64,000 nucleotides of DNA from Coniferiporia sulphurascens (lineage: Eukaryota > Basidiomycota > Agaricomycetes > Hymenochaetales > Hymenochaetaceae), in assembly GCA_002794785.1 (NCBI GenBank), contig NBBA01000001.1, positions 2,728,001 to 2,792,000 of the forward strand, in the 5' to 3' direction. The notes beneath the pieces were generated by a model. That model was not told the origin of the DNA. It saw nothing but the letters and a program-made list of their open reading frames with translations, and made no database searches. The translations under genes and the position numbers were made by a program. This document shows, piece after piece, positions 1 to 10,800 of this stretch (its first letter is position 1; every line of letters begins with the position of its first letter).

Positions 1-1
1 C

Positions 2-223
2 TGGGCTCAGTCCCCGGAGCTGCGTGAAGCTCTGCAAACCCAAAGTACTGTCAATCCAGACGATATCTTTGGGGCGATCAAGCCACTAAAGATGGAGGAA
101 CTTTTTAAGACCAGAACAAGCCGTTTCCGGGCGAGGACCAGCTCCGCGAACTGGGCTGGAACGGACGAATTGACTGCGGCCGAAGAGAAGGAGTATGCAC
201 GAAGAATGGGGTACTCGAAATAA
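2..223 (+). CDS. INCENP: Inner centromere protein INCENP, C-terminal IN-box (5' truncated by window)
   Basis: This is the last 73 codons of an INCENP/Sli15/Pic1 homologue, running open from base 2 to the TAA at 221-223. The peptide begins WAQSPELREALQTQ, continues NPDDIFGAIKPLKMEELF and ends RFRARTSSANW...EYARRMGYSK. These are the hallmarks of the IN-box, which binds and activates Aurora kinase in the chromosomal passenger complex, including the TSS phosphorylation motif near the end. The IN-box is among the best conserved parts of INCENP, so the family call is firm. The upstream coiled coil and centromere-targeting part lie outside the window. The protein acts at centromeres and on the spindle midzone in mitosis. 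Confidence 0.93.
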   Translation, partial: WAQSPELREALQTQSTVNPDDIFGAIKPLKMEELFKTRTSRFRARTSSANWAGTDELTAAEEKEYARRMGYSK

Positions 224-1132
224 TCAAGATACTCGGCTGTCGTTTTCCGAAACGGCCGTTTTCTTTCATCGCTTTCGTAGGCTTTGCAATCTTCCACACC
301 TTCTCACAACGGACTGGCATCGCATGCATTATGAATACATTAGATACACAACTTGAACGAATTCCATGTTTTCCTTATATACGATTATTATGCAATTTGA
401 ATATGCAAAGAACGGATCCTTTTGGTTGAGGAAGAAAACCGTGTCTTTCCTGTCAAGTAGGCGCCGATGCATACGAAAAGCCAGCGACCGAGCTTCAATT
501 TTGGTTCCGATTGTCCAGTGGCATGCATTTACATCCCCAACCTGAGCTGACCTAAACCGGCAACCTCGCCTTTTTAAAGATTCCGTACGCAAGTATTTTC
601 TTTTTGCTATGGGGTCTCTTAGGCCTCGCAGCCCCGTAGACGATCGGTGCTAGGCAATCACTCGCGCACTTACTCAGCTGTTGACAACCTCTTCTTAAAG
701 AAAACCAAAGCAGCGTGGTCCGTGCATCGTCCACTTTCCTATTGGGAATAGACACCCGCCGACGGAAGTAAATCCGGGAGCAACCAACTCACCAATATTT
801 AACAGCACGGTCGGGCACCGAACCAAACAATGCAACGTCATTAAATCCGCCATTCAAGGCACGGGACAGACAAACTCCACATTTAAGGTAAAAGATGTCA
901 CATAAGAAATGGAAAGAGGTATCTGGAGCAAAGAGTGCGGACAAAGAGTTCGTTCGGTACGCAGAAGGGGCAAAGAACGTAAGGAGCGGACGACTTTCAG
1001 AGTCAGGAAGAATGCACCAAAAGCGCGCAATAGGAAGCCAGGGACATAAGTGAGACAAGGGCAGAGCAGAACCAGCGCATGAGTGGGGAAAACAAAAAAA
1101 GACAAAAGAGCCAACGACGAAAGCAGTCGCAA
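224..1132. other. Convergent intergenic region INCENP/CDC3
   Basis: About 0.9 kb lies between the 3' end of the INCENP homologue and the 3' end of the septin gene. Short open frames exist on both strands but none has a recognisable domain, convincing splice structure or fungal-type start context. I see two 3' UTRs and nothing else that I can support. Confidence 0.5.
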
Positions 1133-2957
1133 TTACGTGCGTAAAAAGCGGTTCCTCTTGGTCTGCAATGTCAAATCATAGTAAGAGATGATGTTGCATG
1201 AGACCGTGACAAAAAGCTGTGATTACCTTGGAGTTTTCGGGTGTGAGCGGCCGACCACTCTCAATGCGCCTCTTCTTCTCCTCCAGCTCTTGTCTCTGCT
1301 TCTCCAGAGCATCTTTCATCTCCCTGTGCCTCGCGTACAGCTCCTCTTCTGACTGCTTTAACTTAGATTCCTTCTCGGCAACCTTTTGCTGGAACACCAG
1401 ATTCATCTCGGCCTCCATCTTCGCAAGCTTGGCCTCGTGCAACGTGCGTTCCTCTTGCATCTTCACAGCAGGGCTTGATAGATAAGATAAGCATCGAAAT
1501 ACCGGTCAATTATGACGACCATTACGTACTTAATCTCCTTGAAGACGCTTGAATCCTGGGCAACGCCCATACCGAGCAATTTCTCGCTACGATAAGCTTC
1601 ATAGAGGTAAGAGTTTGTGTGCTCCCGGAGCTCTTCCATGTACGTCCGAATGAGCATCTGACGAAGCTTGACGAAGTCGCAGTGCTCTTCATTGTCCACT
1701 TCAATGACACCCCATGGGTAAGAACGCCCGCGAACCTGCCGTCCGTCGGACGTCTGCACCAGCTGATTCGACCCAACAATGGCAAAAGGTATTTTGCTCT
1801 TTACACAGACAGTTAGACTTTTTCCTTTCTTTTTTGAAGAACGATGACATACCGCAATCTCCTCCTGTTCGGCCAATGCCTCCTCATCCTCGTTCTCATA
1901 CGTCGGAGCTTCAAAGATGTGAATTTTGTGATAAGCAATATCACTGAGGACCTGTTCGATTTTTAGGATGGGCAGACGTATTCAGCGGACCACGCTTTTC
2001 GAAACGGGAGTCTCCGACTTACTCTCTCCTTGAAATTGGCAATCTCCTCGTCCGTCATGGTATCCGCCTTCGCAATGATAGGGATTAAATTAACCTTAGA
2101 GTGAAGCCGACGCATGAACTCAATGTCGATAGGCTTCAGCCTAAATATAAAGACATGAGCGCTTACAAGTAGATAATTGAAAGAAATAACCCTCACGAAT
2201 GACCCGTAGGCTGAATAAAGTACAAGCAGGCATGTACACGGTTGTCAGCAACCTTCTGTCGATTGACGCGATTCTCCTGCTCCAGATAAGCGTCAAAACG
2301 AGATTCGATGTCTTCAACGATCGGCTTCCAGCTAAAGTCAAATCGAAGTTCGGCCTTTTTTAGAATGTAAGGTATTGCGTGGGATATTAAACGAACCTGT
2401 CCTCGTTGTTAACGAAGTCGCCGAAGCCAGGCGTGTCAACGACGGTTAAGCGAAGTCGGACACCGTTCTCCTCGATGTCTATCCCAGTGACCGCGTTGAG
2501 AACAGAAAATGATGCAATAGGCGGTCACGTACCAGCACTGATGCTCTCAATAGCAACGGTCTTGGGCCTCTCCGCGCTAGGAGGGAGAACCTCCTTGGGG
2601 GGATAAAGAGTAGTATTAAACAGGGTGTTGATAAGCGTCGACTTGCCCAAGCCGGATTCACCTGCAAACGAAGAATTGTCGCGAATGGGGGGGTCGAACA
2701 ACGCTGAGTTACCGAAACCTTAAAAGCGAATGGCGACAACTTAACGCACCGACGACCATGGCGGTGAACTGGAAGCCCTTCCTGACGCTCTTCCTATGGA
2801 CTTGATTAGGGAGGTTGGCGAACCCGACGTAACCCATCAGTTTTTTGCGGACGATTGGGGGAATAGCAACATGGGTCGGTGCAGATGCTGAACCGTTCGC
2901 ACTGCCGTTAACGGAGGCAAAGTCGCCATTAGGGGAACCAGTGTAACCGTCAGACAT
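1133..2957 (-). CDS. CDC3: Septin CDC3
   Basis: Septin GTPase of the Cdc3 class, a subunit of the hetero-oligomeric filaments at septa, the bud neck and hyphal tips. Exon 1 (2750-2957) starts [11 protein letters not shown] and ends MVVG. It splices to exon 2 (2533-2661), which completes the P-loop GESGLGKS. Later exons give the G3 motif DTPGFGDF, the G4 motif AKAD, and the septin unique element [15 protein letters not shown]. The C-terminus is a long coiled coil ([16 protein letters not shown]...) as in yeast Cdc3. I place a 30-nt terminal exon at 1133-1162 encoding TKRNRFLRT; it matches the basic end of yeast Cdc3 and follows a good branch point (TACTATGATTTGAC) and CAG. There are about eight introns. 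The gene faces away from the next gene on its right. Confidence 0.93.
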
Positions 2958-3229
2958 CTAGCCAGTGCAGAAAAGAAAGAAGATAAGCTAGAGAAACCGT
3001 CGTAAGTAAGGAGCGGGAGGGGGACTGTACGTTTGTCGTTGGGACTGCAGCGAAGAGGGCTAACTCGCTAGCGATGCCCAGAGAATTCTCTATTTGTATG
3101 TTCGTGTTTGGTCAGGTGGCTTAGAGTTTTCCGCGTCTGCTGCGGTCTACAAGTATCAGACGCGCACGTAACAAAAAAATTACATTGACGAGTGCAAACG
3201 AACAATTTACATCTGGTGTCAATATGTTT

Positions 3230-3793
3230 CTACAAGTCACCACGTCCGTCCAAATCGATGTATCTCGTGAACATGTCCTGGATCACTGCCTCTACCTCTT
3301 CCTCTTCCTCCGCGTCGAACAGATCAAGTCCATTTCCGGTGCCTTGAAGACCGTATGGAATATTAGCAAACTCCATTTTATGCGCAGAATGTGGCAGCAT
3401 TCCACGTTGGACCGCCGCCAGGACTAGTGGAGACGGTGCTACCATGGGAGCCGAGCTGCCCCTATTAGCCGCCATCGAACTTGAAGGCGGTGTGTATGAG
3501 GGTGCATTAACACGCAGGACACATGAAGGCCCGCTGTTGAGAGTGCGCTTTACACCGCCGGAAGCGAACGTTTGCCCCTGTCGAAGAGTTGCTTTCTTTG
3601 CACGCCTCGCAGGGAATTTGGCAGTACGGTGCCTCGGACTCTTATGAGAAGCCAGCTGGAGAGACATTCTGGCATTACTTGCGCGGTCCCGGGAGGGAAT
3701 AGACAGCTGCCGTTTGTGCATCCGTATGACAGTCGCGAAAAAAGCTGCCCGAGCATCGGCCGGTTCCGTTGCGACTGGGAATTCGGGAGGCAT
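3230..3793 (-). CDS. Hypothetical protein with acidic C-terminal tail (187 aa)
   Basis: A single uninterrupted reading frame from ATG (3791-3793) to TAG (3230-3232), 187 residues. I do not recognise the family. The first 90 residues are basic and rich in Arg, Ser and Ala, with clusters such as FPARRAKK that could be a nuclear localisation signal. The middle is low-complexity Ser/Pro. The C-terminal 45 residues are ordered-looking and end in an acidic helix, LDLFDAEEEEEVEAVIQDMF. The layout of a basic N-terminus and acidic amphipathic C-terminus is common in nuclear regulators, but no function can be assigned. Being the only intact long frame in an intron-rich neighbourhood supports it as a real gene; it could also be the largest exon of a longer one. 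Confidence 0.6.
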   Translation of the reverse strand: MPPEFPVATEPADARAAFFATVIRMHKRQLSIPSRDRASNARMSLQLASHKSPRHRTAKFPARRAKKATLRQGQTFASGGVKRTLNSGPSCVLRVNAPSYTPPSSSMAANRGSSAPMVAPSPLVLAAVQRGMLPHSAHKMEFANIPYGLQGTGNGLDLFDAEEEEEVEAVIQDMFTRYIDLDGRGDL

Positions 3794-4463
3794 TGCAGCA
3801 CAATCCGAAATAACTAAGGGTTAATGAGTGTCGGAGGAGACGTATTTTGAAAGACTTGGAGCAAGTGAACTGGCGAGCTATGCCTCCAGGGCACGGATTA
3901 ACCAGAGTTAGTTGAAGAGGGTCACTGTGTGATATGTTGGAAGTTCGTCAACGAAGAGGTGTGCTCTCTTAAATAGCAAGCTGAAAAGTGGCTTTGTCGA
4001 GCATCCCGTGGCTTGTACTCTTTGTGGCCTTCTGATACTAATAAGCTGCCCGAAAGTACAAGGAGGCTGAGGCGTAGTCATGCTGGTGATGGCCCAAAGC
4101 AAAGTTAAGGTTCGAACTTGATTGCCAGATCAACTGGTCCCTTTATTGGTGACATTGGTGGCTGGTATTTCGGACAAAATATTAATGAAATGAAAAGCCA
4201 GCGTGGCTGGGCTGTGCCTTCCTCGGCCACATCTGGTGAGCTTGATCAGCCACGCGGAATGCTGCGTGCAGCGACCAATAGTGAGTGACCCGTCTTTACC
4301 GTCGAAATAACAAACACAAAAGCAATCAATAATCATATCAGAAAACAATCGCTTATCACAAAAAGTCGGCTGTCTTGAACACGTTTGTCCAGTATATCAC
4401 AATGTACTTCGTACAGTTGACCTCCCTTCTCATCACCTACAGTTTCTTCCGGAATTGCATTTA
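3794..4463. other. Intergenic region
   Basis: About 670 bp upstream of the 187-aa gene and downstream of the nitrilase gene. It contains only short open frames without recognisable sequence. A T-arm-like stretch near 4098-4115 lacks the rest of a tRNA. Nothing supported. Confidence 0.4.
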
Positions 4464-5676
4464 TTACTGCGACTGTGGCTGCCTAACAGGTGAAGTTGGT
4501 ACATTTGCGTGCAGCGAAAAAACTATGGCACGAGTTAATCTTGACGGGAGAAAGTAAGAACGTTGGAAAAATCCTCTCACCATCTGGTCTGGCGTAGTGG
4601 CCGACTACATCGAGATCGAATTTTCCCCGAATGATATCGTTGAGATCCAGGTCCGCCACGAGAACACCCTCCTGTTCTAGAAGGGGACCTGCGAGGACTT
4701 CGCCTAGTGGACTGACAATGACGCTGCCCCCTGCGATCATGACATTTTCCGCGCTCCGGTTATTTGGATCGGCCACGGAATGGTCAGGGGGGTAATCCTT
4801 CTCTCTGCTGTACTGACAGGCGGACAGTACGAAGCACCGCCCTTCAAGTGCTATGTGCCGCATCGTGTGCTGCCATACCGGTCGTGCGTCGACAGTGGGC
4901 GCGCAATAGATTTCGGTGCCTTTCGAATAGTAGAAGGTTCTCACTGTTATACCAGTCAGAAAGCCATATGCGGAAGGGTAAGCCTAAAGGAAATCTTCTA
5001 CAAAGAGGCATATAATTCTCCCTATAAGAGAGGCGATGACATGAGCGACAACTTGGCTAGCAAATGCAACTTACCAGCAAATCGTAGCGGACAACTTTGC
5101 TGTTACACTCTTTTCTTTCTGTTTGTCATCCTTGAATGTCTTCTCCAAAACCGGTAACGTGGACCCGTCACCCAGTCCCCAAACCAGTCTTTCCATGGCT
5201 GTCGGCATGAGCTTTCTGTGTTTTGAAATGTATCCATCCGTGGGGTCGACGAATATGACAGTACAGTACAGAGTTCCGCCGTCTTTCTCGATAATGCCAA
5301 TGACAAGAAATATGTCCAGCTCTTTACTGATCGATTCGATCGTGGTAATTGTAGGCGATGGTACCTCAATCGCTGAGGAATAATATCTAAGAAACTCTTC
5401 TCTACCCTCGGGAGATCGGGCACCGACGACTGTGCCAAACGTAGACATCTTTGGATACCCCCCAATGCTGTCGGATACATGAGAACAGGAAGCCAAGATA
5501 CACGACAGAATAACGATAGCTTACAAAGCCTCTGGAAAGACAGCTAGTTGTGCCCCTTGCTTTCTGGCATCCCTCGCATAGTATTCCAGCTTGACGAGGG
5601 TGTCCGGCAGAGAATACGCTGCCGTACATGACTGGACGACAGCCGTACGGACCGTTTGACTAGAAGACATTGTCAT
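4464..5676 (-). CDS. Nitrilase (carbon-nitrogen hydrolase superfamily)
   Basis: Cytosolic-type nitrilase converting nitriles to carboxylic acids and ammonia, of the plant/fungal aliphatic and arylacetonitrilase branch. The catalytic triad is visible: Glu in AVFPEAF (completed across an intron at 5468-5524), Lys in HRKLMPTAMERLVWG, and Cys in TICWENYMPLLR, which is assembled across two further introns. The next exon has the typical segment YYSKGTEIYCAPTVDARPVW, and later HYARPD joins to VFSLHANVPTSPV before the TAA at 4464-4466. Two in-frame ATGs compete (5676 and 5670); both give a short leader ending SSSQTVRTAVVQ. Length is about 330-340 residues, normal for the family. The substrate cannot be told from sequence. 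It is head to head with the CZIB-like gene. Confidence 0.9.
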
Positions 5677-6148
5677 ACAGGTGTAAGGAGACCGCTCCCA
5701 GTCAGAGTTTATAAGAAGGATTGCGAGACCGATCACGCGGACAGCCTGAGAACGAGCCCGAGCAGCCGCTGAACTCGACTCGACCGTTTAAAAAAGTATG
5801 TGCATGTCGAGGTGATGCAACTTGAGTGCTACCAGTCGAAGCCCCGTACAGATTGCACTCTAAACAATCGACTTTTGTTACTTGACCTGAAACAATGATC
5901 GAATGGTTAATGTAGATGTCAGTATTAGCAATACTGCTGAATTTAGGGGGCCAGTCTTGCCATTGAACAGCGTTTCCGGTCAAGAAGTCCGCGGCGGCGT
6001 AGTCGCCGTCCGGGCCGCAGCACGCTAGGCCCTTGCTATTAATTATTAATAAGTAAAGTACATTTAGGCGAATTTCACATGCATACTACGATACACTCAC
6101 CACACAGTCAGGACCTTTCAAGGGAATTTACAGTTTGAACAAAAGTCC
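5677..6148. other. Shared upstream region nitrilase/CZIB
   Basis: About 470 bp between two divergent start codons, so it must hold both promoters. No long conserved motif or CT-run is obvious. It is AT-rich around 6035-6100. Confidence 0.4.
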
Positions 6149-6987
6149 ATGGTCGTGAGTGTCATTAGCGAGCTTAGATTTCCTTCAAGGGTCCTCACAA
6201 GTAGCTCAATATGGCTCGGGTCGTTCGATTGGCTTCGAGCACAGAAACTTCGGCTTTCCATCAAGGCTGACCTCGAGAATGTCACCGATCTCACCCCCGC
6301 AGCCGACGATTTTGAATTCTTCTTCAAAGTGAGATGCTATGACTACCAACGTGCTCGAATCTATCACTGATCCGTAGCAAACCCACGGCCGTCTCTCCAG
6401 GTAAAGTGCAATAGCTGCAACGAAATCCATCCGAATTATGTGTCCATGAACCGCCTGGTAAGTCCTTAAATCACAGTCTACTGTGGATACCAAGCCAGAT
6501 CTTGAAAACTCTTCTCAGGAGGAACGTGAAATGAGTACCGGAAGGGGGACTGCACACCTCGTCTTGCGCTGCCAATTCTGTAAACGTGAAAGCTCGGCCA
6601 AATTCGAGACATTTAGTACCAACGCGTTCGTTCGTCCCTATTCCGCCGATTCAAATGGTCAATTCTCACCCTTGGTCGTGTTGGATTGCCGAGGGCTTGA
6701 GTTTATTGGTTTCGATCCCCAGGTCTCCCTTTTTTATTTTAACTTTGCCTATTACGGCTGATAGCCTCATGATGGTTTGGCCGGTTGTAGGGTATATGGA
6801 AGTGCAAGGGCGTGGAATCTGGTACAATTTTTGCCGAGGTTGACTTATCAGAACAAGAGTGGACAGACTACGACGAAAAGGTGAGTACACGCTCTTCATC
6901 AGTGTTCATTATGCCAACCATGGCATACAGGCGACCCAACCTGTGGGCATTATGGACATCGAAAGCGAGTGGTCACGAGCGTCGTGA
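6149..6987 (+). CDS. CZIB: CXXC zinc-binding protein, UPF0587/DUF866 (CZIB) family
   Basis: Small conserved eukaryotic zinc protein (human C1orf123/CZIB, fission yeast SPBC2D10.03c type). Exon 1 is only ATG GTC (6149-6154), followed by a GTGAGT donor. Exon 2 starts KLRLSIKADLENVTDL and ends FEFFFK. Exon 3 gives VKCNSCNEIHPNYVSMNRL, and exon 4 carries LRCQFCKRES, so the two CxxC pairs of the zinc site are intact. Then come VVLDCRGLEFIGFDP, an exon encoding WKCKGVESGTIFAEVDLSEQ, WTDYDEK, and a terminal exon ending EWSRAS before TGA 6985-6987. Order and spacing match the human protein (about 160 residues). The family binds zinc but its cellular role is poorly defined. Confidence 0.92.
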
Positions 6988-7849
6988 AGCACCAAAAATG
7001 ACAAGTGCTGAAACGTACTTGCTGTGTCTGAAAAATTACTCAACTTGAAATGATATTTACTGTTAAAATGGCGTCAAATACTAACTCTGCAAAAAAAAAA
7101 AAAAAAAAAAAAAAACAATGAAGCGAAAGGAGGAGTCCACCAATCGTCAAAACAAAAACAAAAAACAGAGAAAGCGTTCGAAACGGACTCGGACGTTGTA
7201 CATCCCCAGATCACTAGTAAGTTCAATACGTCGAGGTCGGAAAACTCGGCACAGCATGTATATCCATGTACCTCAACGAACAGTATTTTTCTATCATAGC
7301 TTGTCACACCGGCTTGAACCACTGGACAACCGAACTCTTTCCCACTCGTTGTCTCTGACTCTACAAGGAGCTATTACTATTGTGGCTTTTATTGCTGCGA
7401 GGTCGATGCACAAAAGAGTTAAACAGTGGCAAATTCAGGCGACAGATCAGCAATAGGGAGGCACAGTTTCTCCGGCATGATTGTTTTTATCTAGTACAAG
7501 TTATCAGTAGCTCTTATTTCACGCCGGGTGATCATTATGAATATCGGTGATCACATCCTTCTCCAGACCTGGGAACGATAACGTTTTGTCGGCCGTCGAC
7601 CAACTCGCGGTGATTGCCATTTTGCTATAAGCATTGCGTATTCACTACACTAGAGTCACAACGCTTTGATAGTTTGCTACAATAATGCGTCTGACATGAG
7701 GAATTATAGAAGCGACATGGGCACATGGGCAAGAAATAATCGGTTGAAAAAAGCAACAGAGTGACATAAGAGGGAAGTATCAAATCAAAAGACGAGAAAC
7801 TGAGCAAAACAAACGCGAGAAACCGGGAGTTAGCTATAAAAAGGTAGGG
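6988..7849. other. Convergent intergenic region CZIB/BCK1
   Basis: About 860 bp between two convergent genes. It holds a 25-nt poly(A) run (7091-7115) and otherwise only short frames without recognisable similarity. A few TGATCA palindromes near 7530-7555 look incidental. Confidence 0.4.
7091..7115. repeat. Poly(A) homopolymer, 25 nt
   Basis: An uninterrupted run of A about 100 bp downstream of the CZIB-like gene. It may be a simple microsatellite or the scar of a retroposed RNA tail; I found no flanking target duplication or reverse-transcribed gene beside it. Confidence 0.8.
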
Positions 7850-10800
7850 TCACTTGAATCCAGTAAAAGTCCAGCCTGGCTGCAAGACAAGGTAAGGGTG
7901 CTGGCTTAGCTCGGCTGCCGAAGGCCGTTCATCGGGTCTGATGGCAAAACATTTCCTTCTGAAATCATCCGCTTCGGGTCCGAGGACAACATCTGGCGGA
8001 ACGGGTGGCGCTCCTTGTTTAGTGATAAGCTGAAAATTGGGCGGTGAGCGACGAAAATGATATTCAAATACACAATAGGAGTACCTCATAAATCACAGCA
8101 ATCGCATCTGTGTCCTGCCATGGTCTGCGTCCCGCCCACATTTCAAGCACAACGCAGCCCAGACTCCAAATATCGACTTTGCCGTTATACCCGTGCTGCT
8201 CGCCCTTGCGAGCGGCTTGGACAACTTCCGGTGCCATCCAGAACACCGAGCCTTTCATCGAGGTGTGTATGCCATTTTGCTCAATGTCATCCGTGCGTTT
8301 CGAGATGCCGAAATCAGAAATCTTGCAAATCCCGGAAGGGTCAACTAGCAGATTGTCCGCTTTGAGGTCCTAAGACAAAGTAAGCTTAAAAATCGATTAG
8401 AACTCGAACTCCAGGCCGTACCCGATGAATGATGCCATTACTATGCAAATACTCAAGACCAGCGATAATTTGACCCGTGAAAGAGCGTGACACTTGGTCA
8501 TCAAATTTACCGGATTTGCGCAGACACCCAGCAACAGAACCACCAGGAACGTATTCAAGAAAGCTGTAGGGTACGACCTTCAGATAAACAGTGTCATGCC
8601 AGTGTTACAGGCACTTACATGCTTAAAAAGTCAGGCGTCTGCTCGAAACCCAGGTACTGAACGATATTCGGATGATCGAGATCTTTCAGGGTATCACTTT
8701 CCAGTTTCAGCGCTTCAACGACGCTGACCTGCCGCGTATCGTCTCGGTCAGCGTCAGTGCGGGGGATTTCAACTTGTTTTACGGCAATCATCTCGCCAGT
8801 TGTAGCGTTCAATGCCAAGTAAACGCGCCCGTACGTGCCCTTGCCGATAAGCTCACCGCGTACCCATTTGAAAATAGCTGGGAAGCGAAGTGAAGAATTA
8901 ACGACTGAGCAAATATGGGATTTTTTCTAACTCACGCTTCGGATTCTGAGCAGTCGGTGATTCAGGCACAGCTGGTATGCTCGGCACTTGAGAGGTAGTG
9001 ACCTCCTCCAACTTGCTCCCCCATAACTTCGTGCTTCTCTTTCGCATAATGGTCGATAACGTGGAAGAATCCGAGCGGGACGCACGATCAATCTTCTTCT
9101 TGTGCTCGGCGGCCACAATTCGAATAGACTTCTTATGCCTCGACTTCCTGTCCTTGTCCACGAGTGGACTCTGGAATCCTAGTACCGCTGGTTCAGCGGC
9201 AGTGGGAGAAGACCCGCCGGAATCAATAACAGGTTTGTCTAAGTCATGGTCAGGGAAGAACGAGTCCAAACGCTCGCTAATCTCCTCCGGATATGGACGG
9301 TAGGCCCATGTGTTCTGACTCGTCTTTATAAACTGACTGTCTCGGTTGGTCCTATCCCCACCGGAGCCTTTGTCACCGTTTTTGTTATTTGGATTCTTGC
9401 GACGATGCAACAAGTTGGGAGAGGGAGGAGGGAAGTCTGGAGGAGGGAAGTTTAGGGTGGACCTTGGGACATGATATGGACTACGAGAAGGCGCGGGTGT
9501 TGACAATGACTTGCTACCTTCTGTATTAACAGTCAACGCCTGGCGCCTCACCTCTTGAGGTTTAGTTTGCCACAGACCATCTTCACTGTCGGACTCATCC
9601 CCTTCATCAGTAGTAATCGTGCTCTGAGCGGTGCTGGTAGAAGAAGTCGAAGCCTCCTTCGCTAGGCGGTAAGCGACAGAGCCGGGGCCAGAGACAGACT
9701 TGTCATGCATACGCGGACCTAAAAGCGTGCCGTCGCTCACAGACGAACTAACGTGAGTAGCTATCCAAGCGCGTTCGTTTGCCTTTAATGTCGTAGACGC
9801 GAACTCGCTATCACCATCGTATACCGGCGAATCCTGCGTCAACGAGACAAATGACTTAGGAGTCTCTATACTGTCTTCAGTTACCCCAGCCCTTTTATCA
9901 ACCGGGGTTCGACGAGGGCTATCTGGGCTCGAGATACCACCGAGACTACGGGAATGTGATTGTGCCGTTGCCGGTGGTTCTGCGACAGCCATCTGCATAT
10001 CCGACGACACTAATTCAGTAAGTGTCGAATTCAGTGTTCCGGACATCTTCGCGCTGGTGTGATTAAAGGAAGCAGAGGGTAAAGAACGTATAGGAGCGAC
10101 AGCAGCATAAGGATGATGGGGTGATGTGACCCGAGGCGAGCGCGAATCCTCTGGGTCCAGAGCAGATTCGACGTCCACCCACGACCCTGATCCGCCAGCA
10201 GGCGGAAGAGGCCGGAAAGGGCGCGAAGGTGTTGGCGAAGCTCCGATATCATCTAAAGCAGAGCGGGGCCTAGGATGGAGTTCTTCCGTGGACTGGCGCC
10301 ATGCACCAATACCTGCCGGGGCATTCACAGTCAAATAACTTGACCCTGGCCCAGAGGATTGTCCTTGAATAGGAAGGGGGCGGAATTGTGACTGCGAATT
10401 CTGACCGACGTCCCCCTGGCTCTGGGAAGTGTTTAAGTGCGATGGCCGCGAAGGAGCATGATTTGTTGGAGAAAAATTGCTTCTGGAATCATACGACTTT
10501 TGCAACCCTGCAGAAGAAGGATCGCGGCGAGACGGGGAAGAATCCATATTCATGAATGAACCGGTCGAGGCATTGATGTCTCTCAGTCCAATAACCGAAG
10601 GGCGGGAAAGATTATTCTGACTAGCCTTTCGCAAGTTCGGACTACCGTTAGGATAGTTGCTCGCGCGGAGGTTATCCATGCTCTTCGCTCCTAAGAGTCT
10701 CGATTGCTTGGGAGACTGTACAGGTCTCTGATCGATATTGTCTCCGACGTATTTAATCGCCCAGTTGGGTGGCACTGTCTGACCAGGGTGACGGTGATGC

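Noticed and set aside
4085..4125. Possible tRNA T-arm (GTTCGAA loop with five-base stem)
   Set aside because: No matching acceptor stem, anticodon arm or A-box at the expected distance upstream.
7118..7456. 112-codon plus-strand frame after the poly(A) run
   Set aside because: Lys/Arg/Gln-rich low-complexity translation of an AT-rich region; no recognisable family or splice context.
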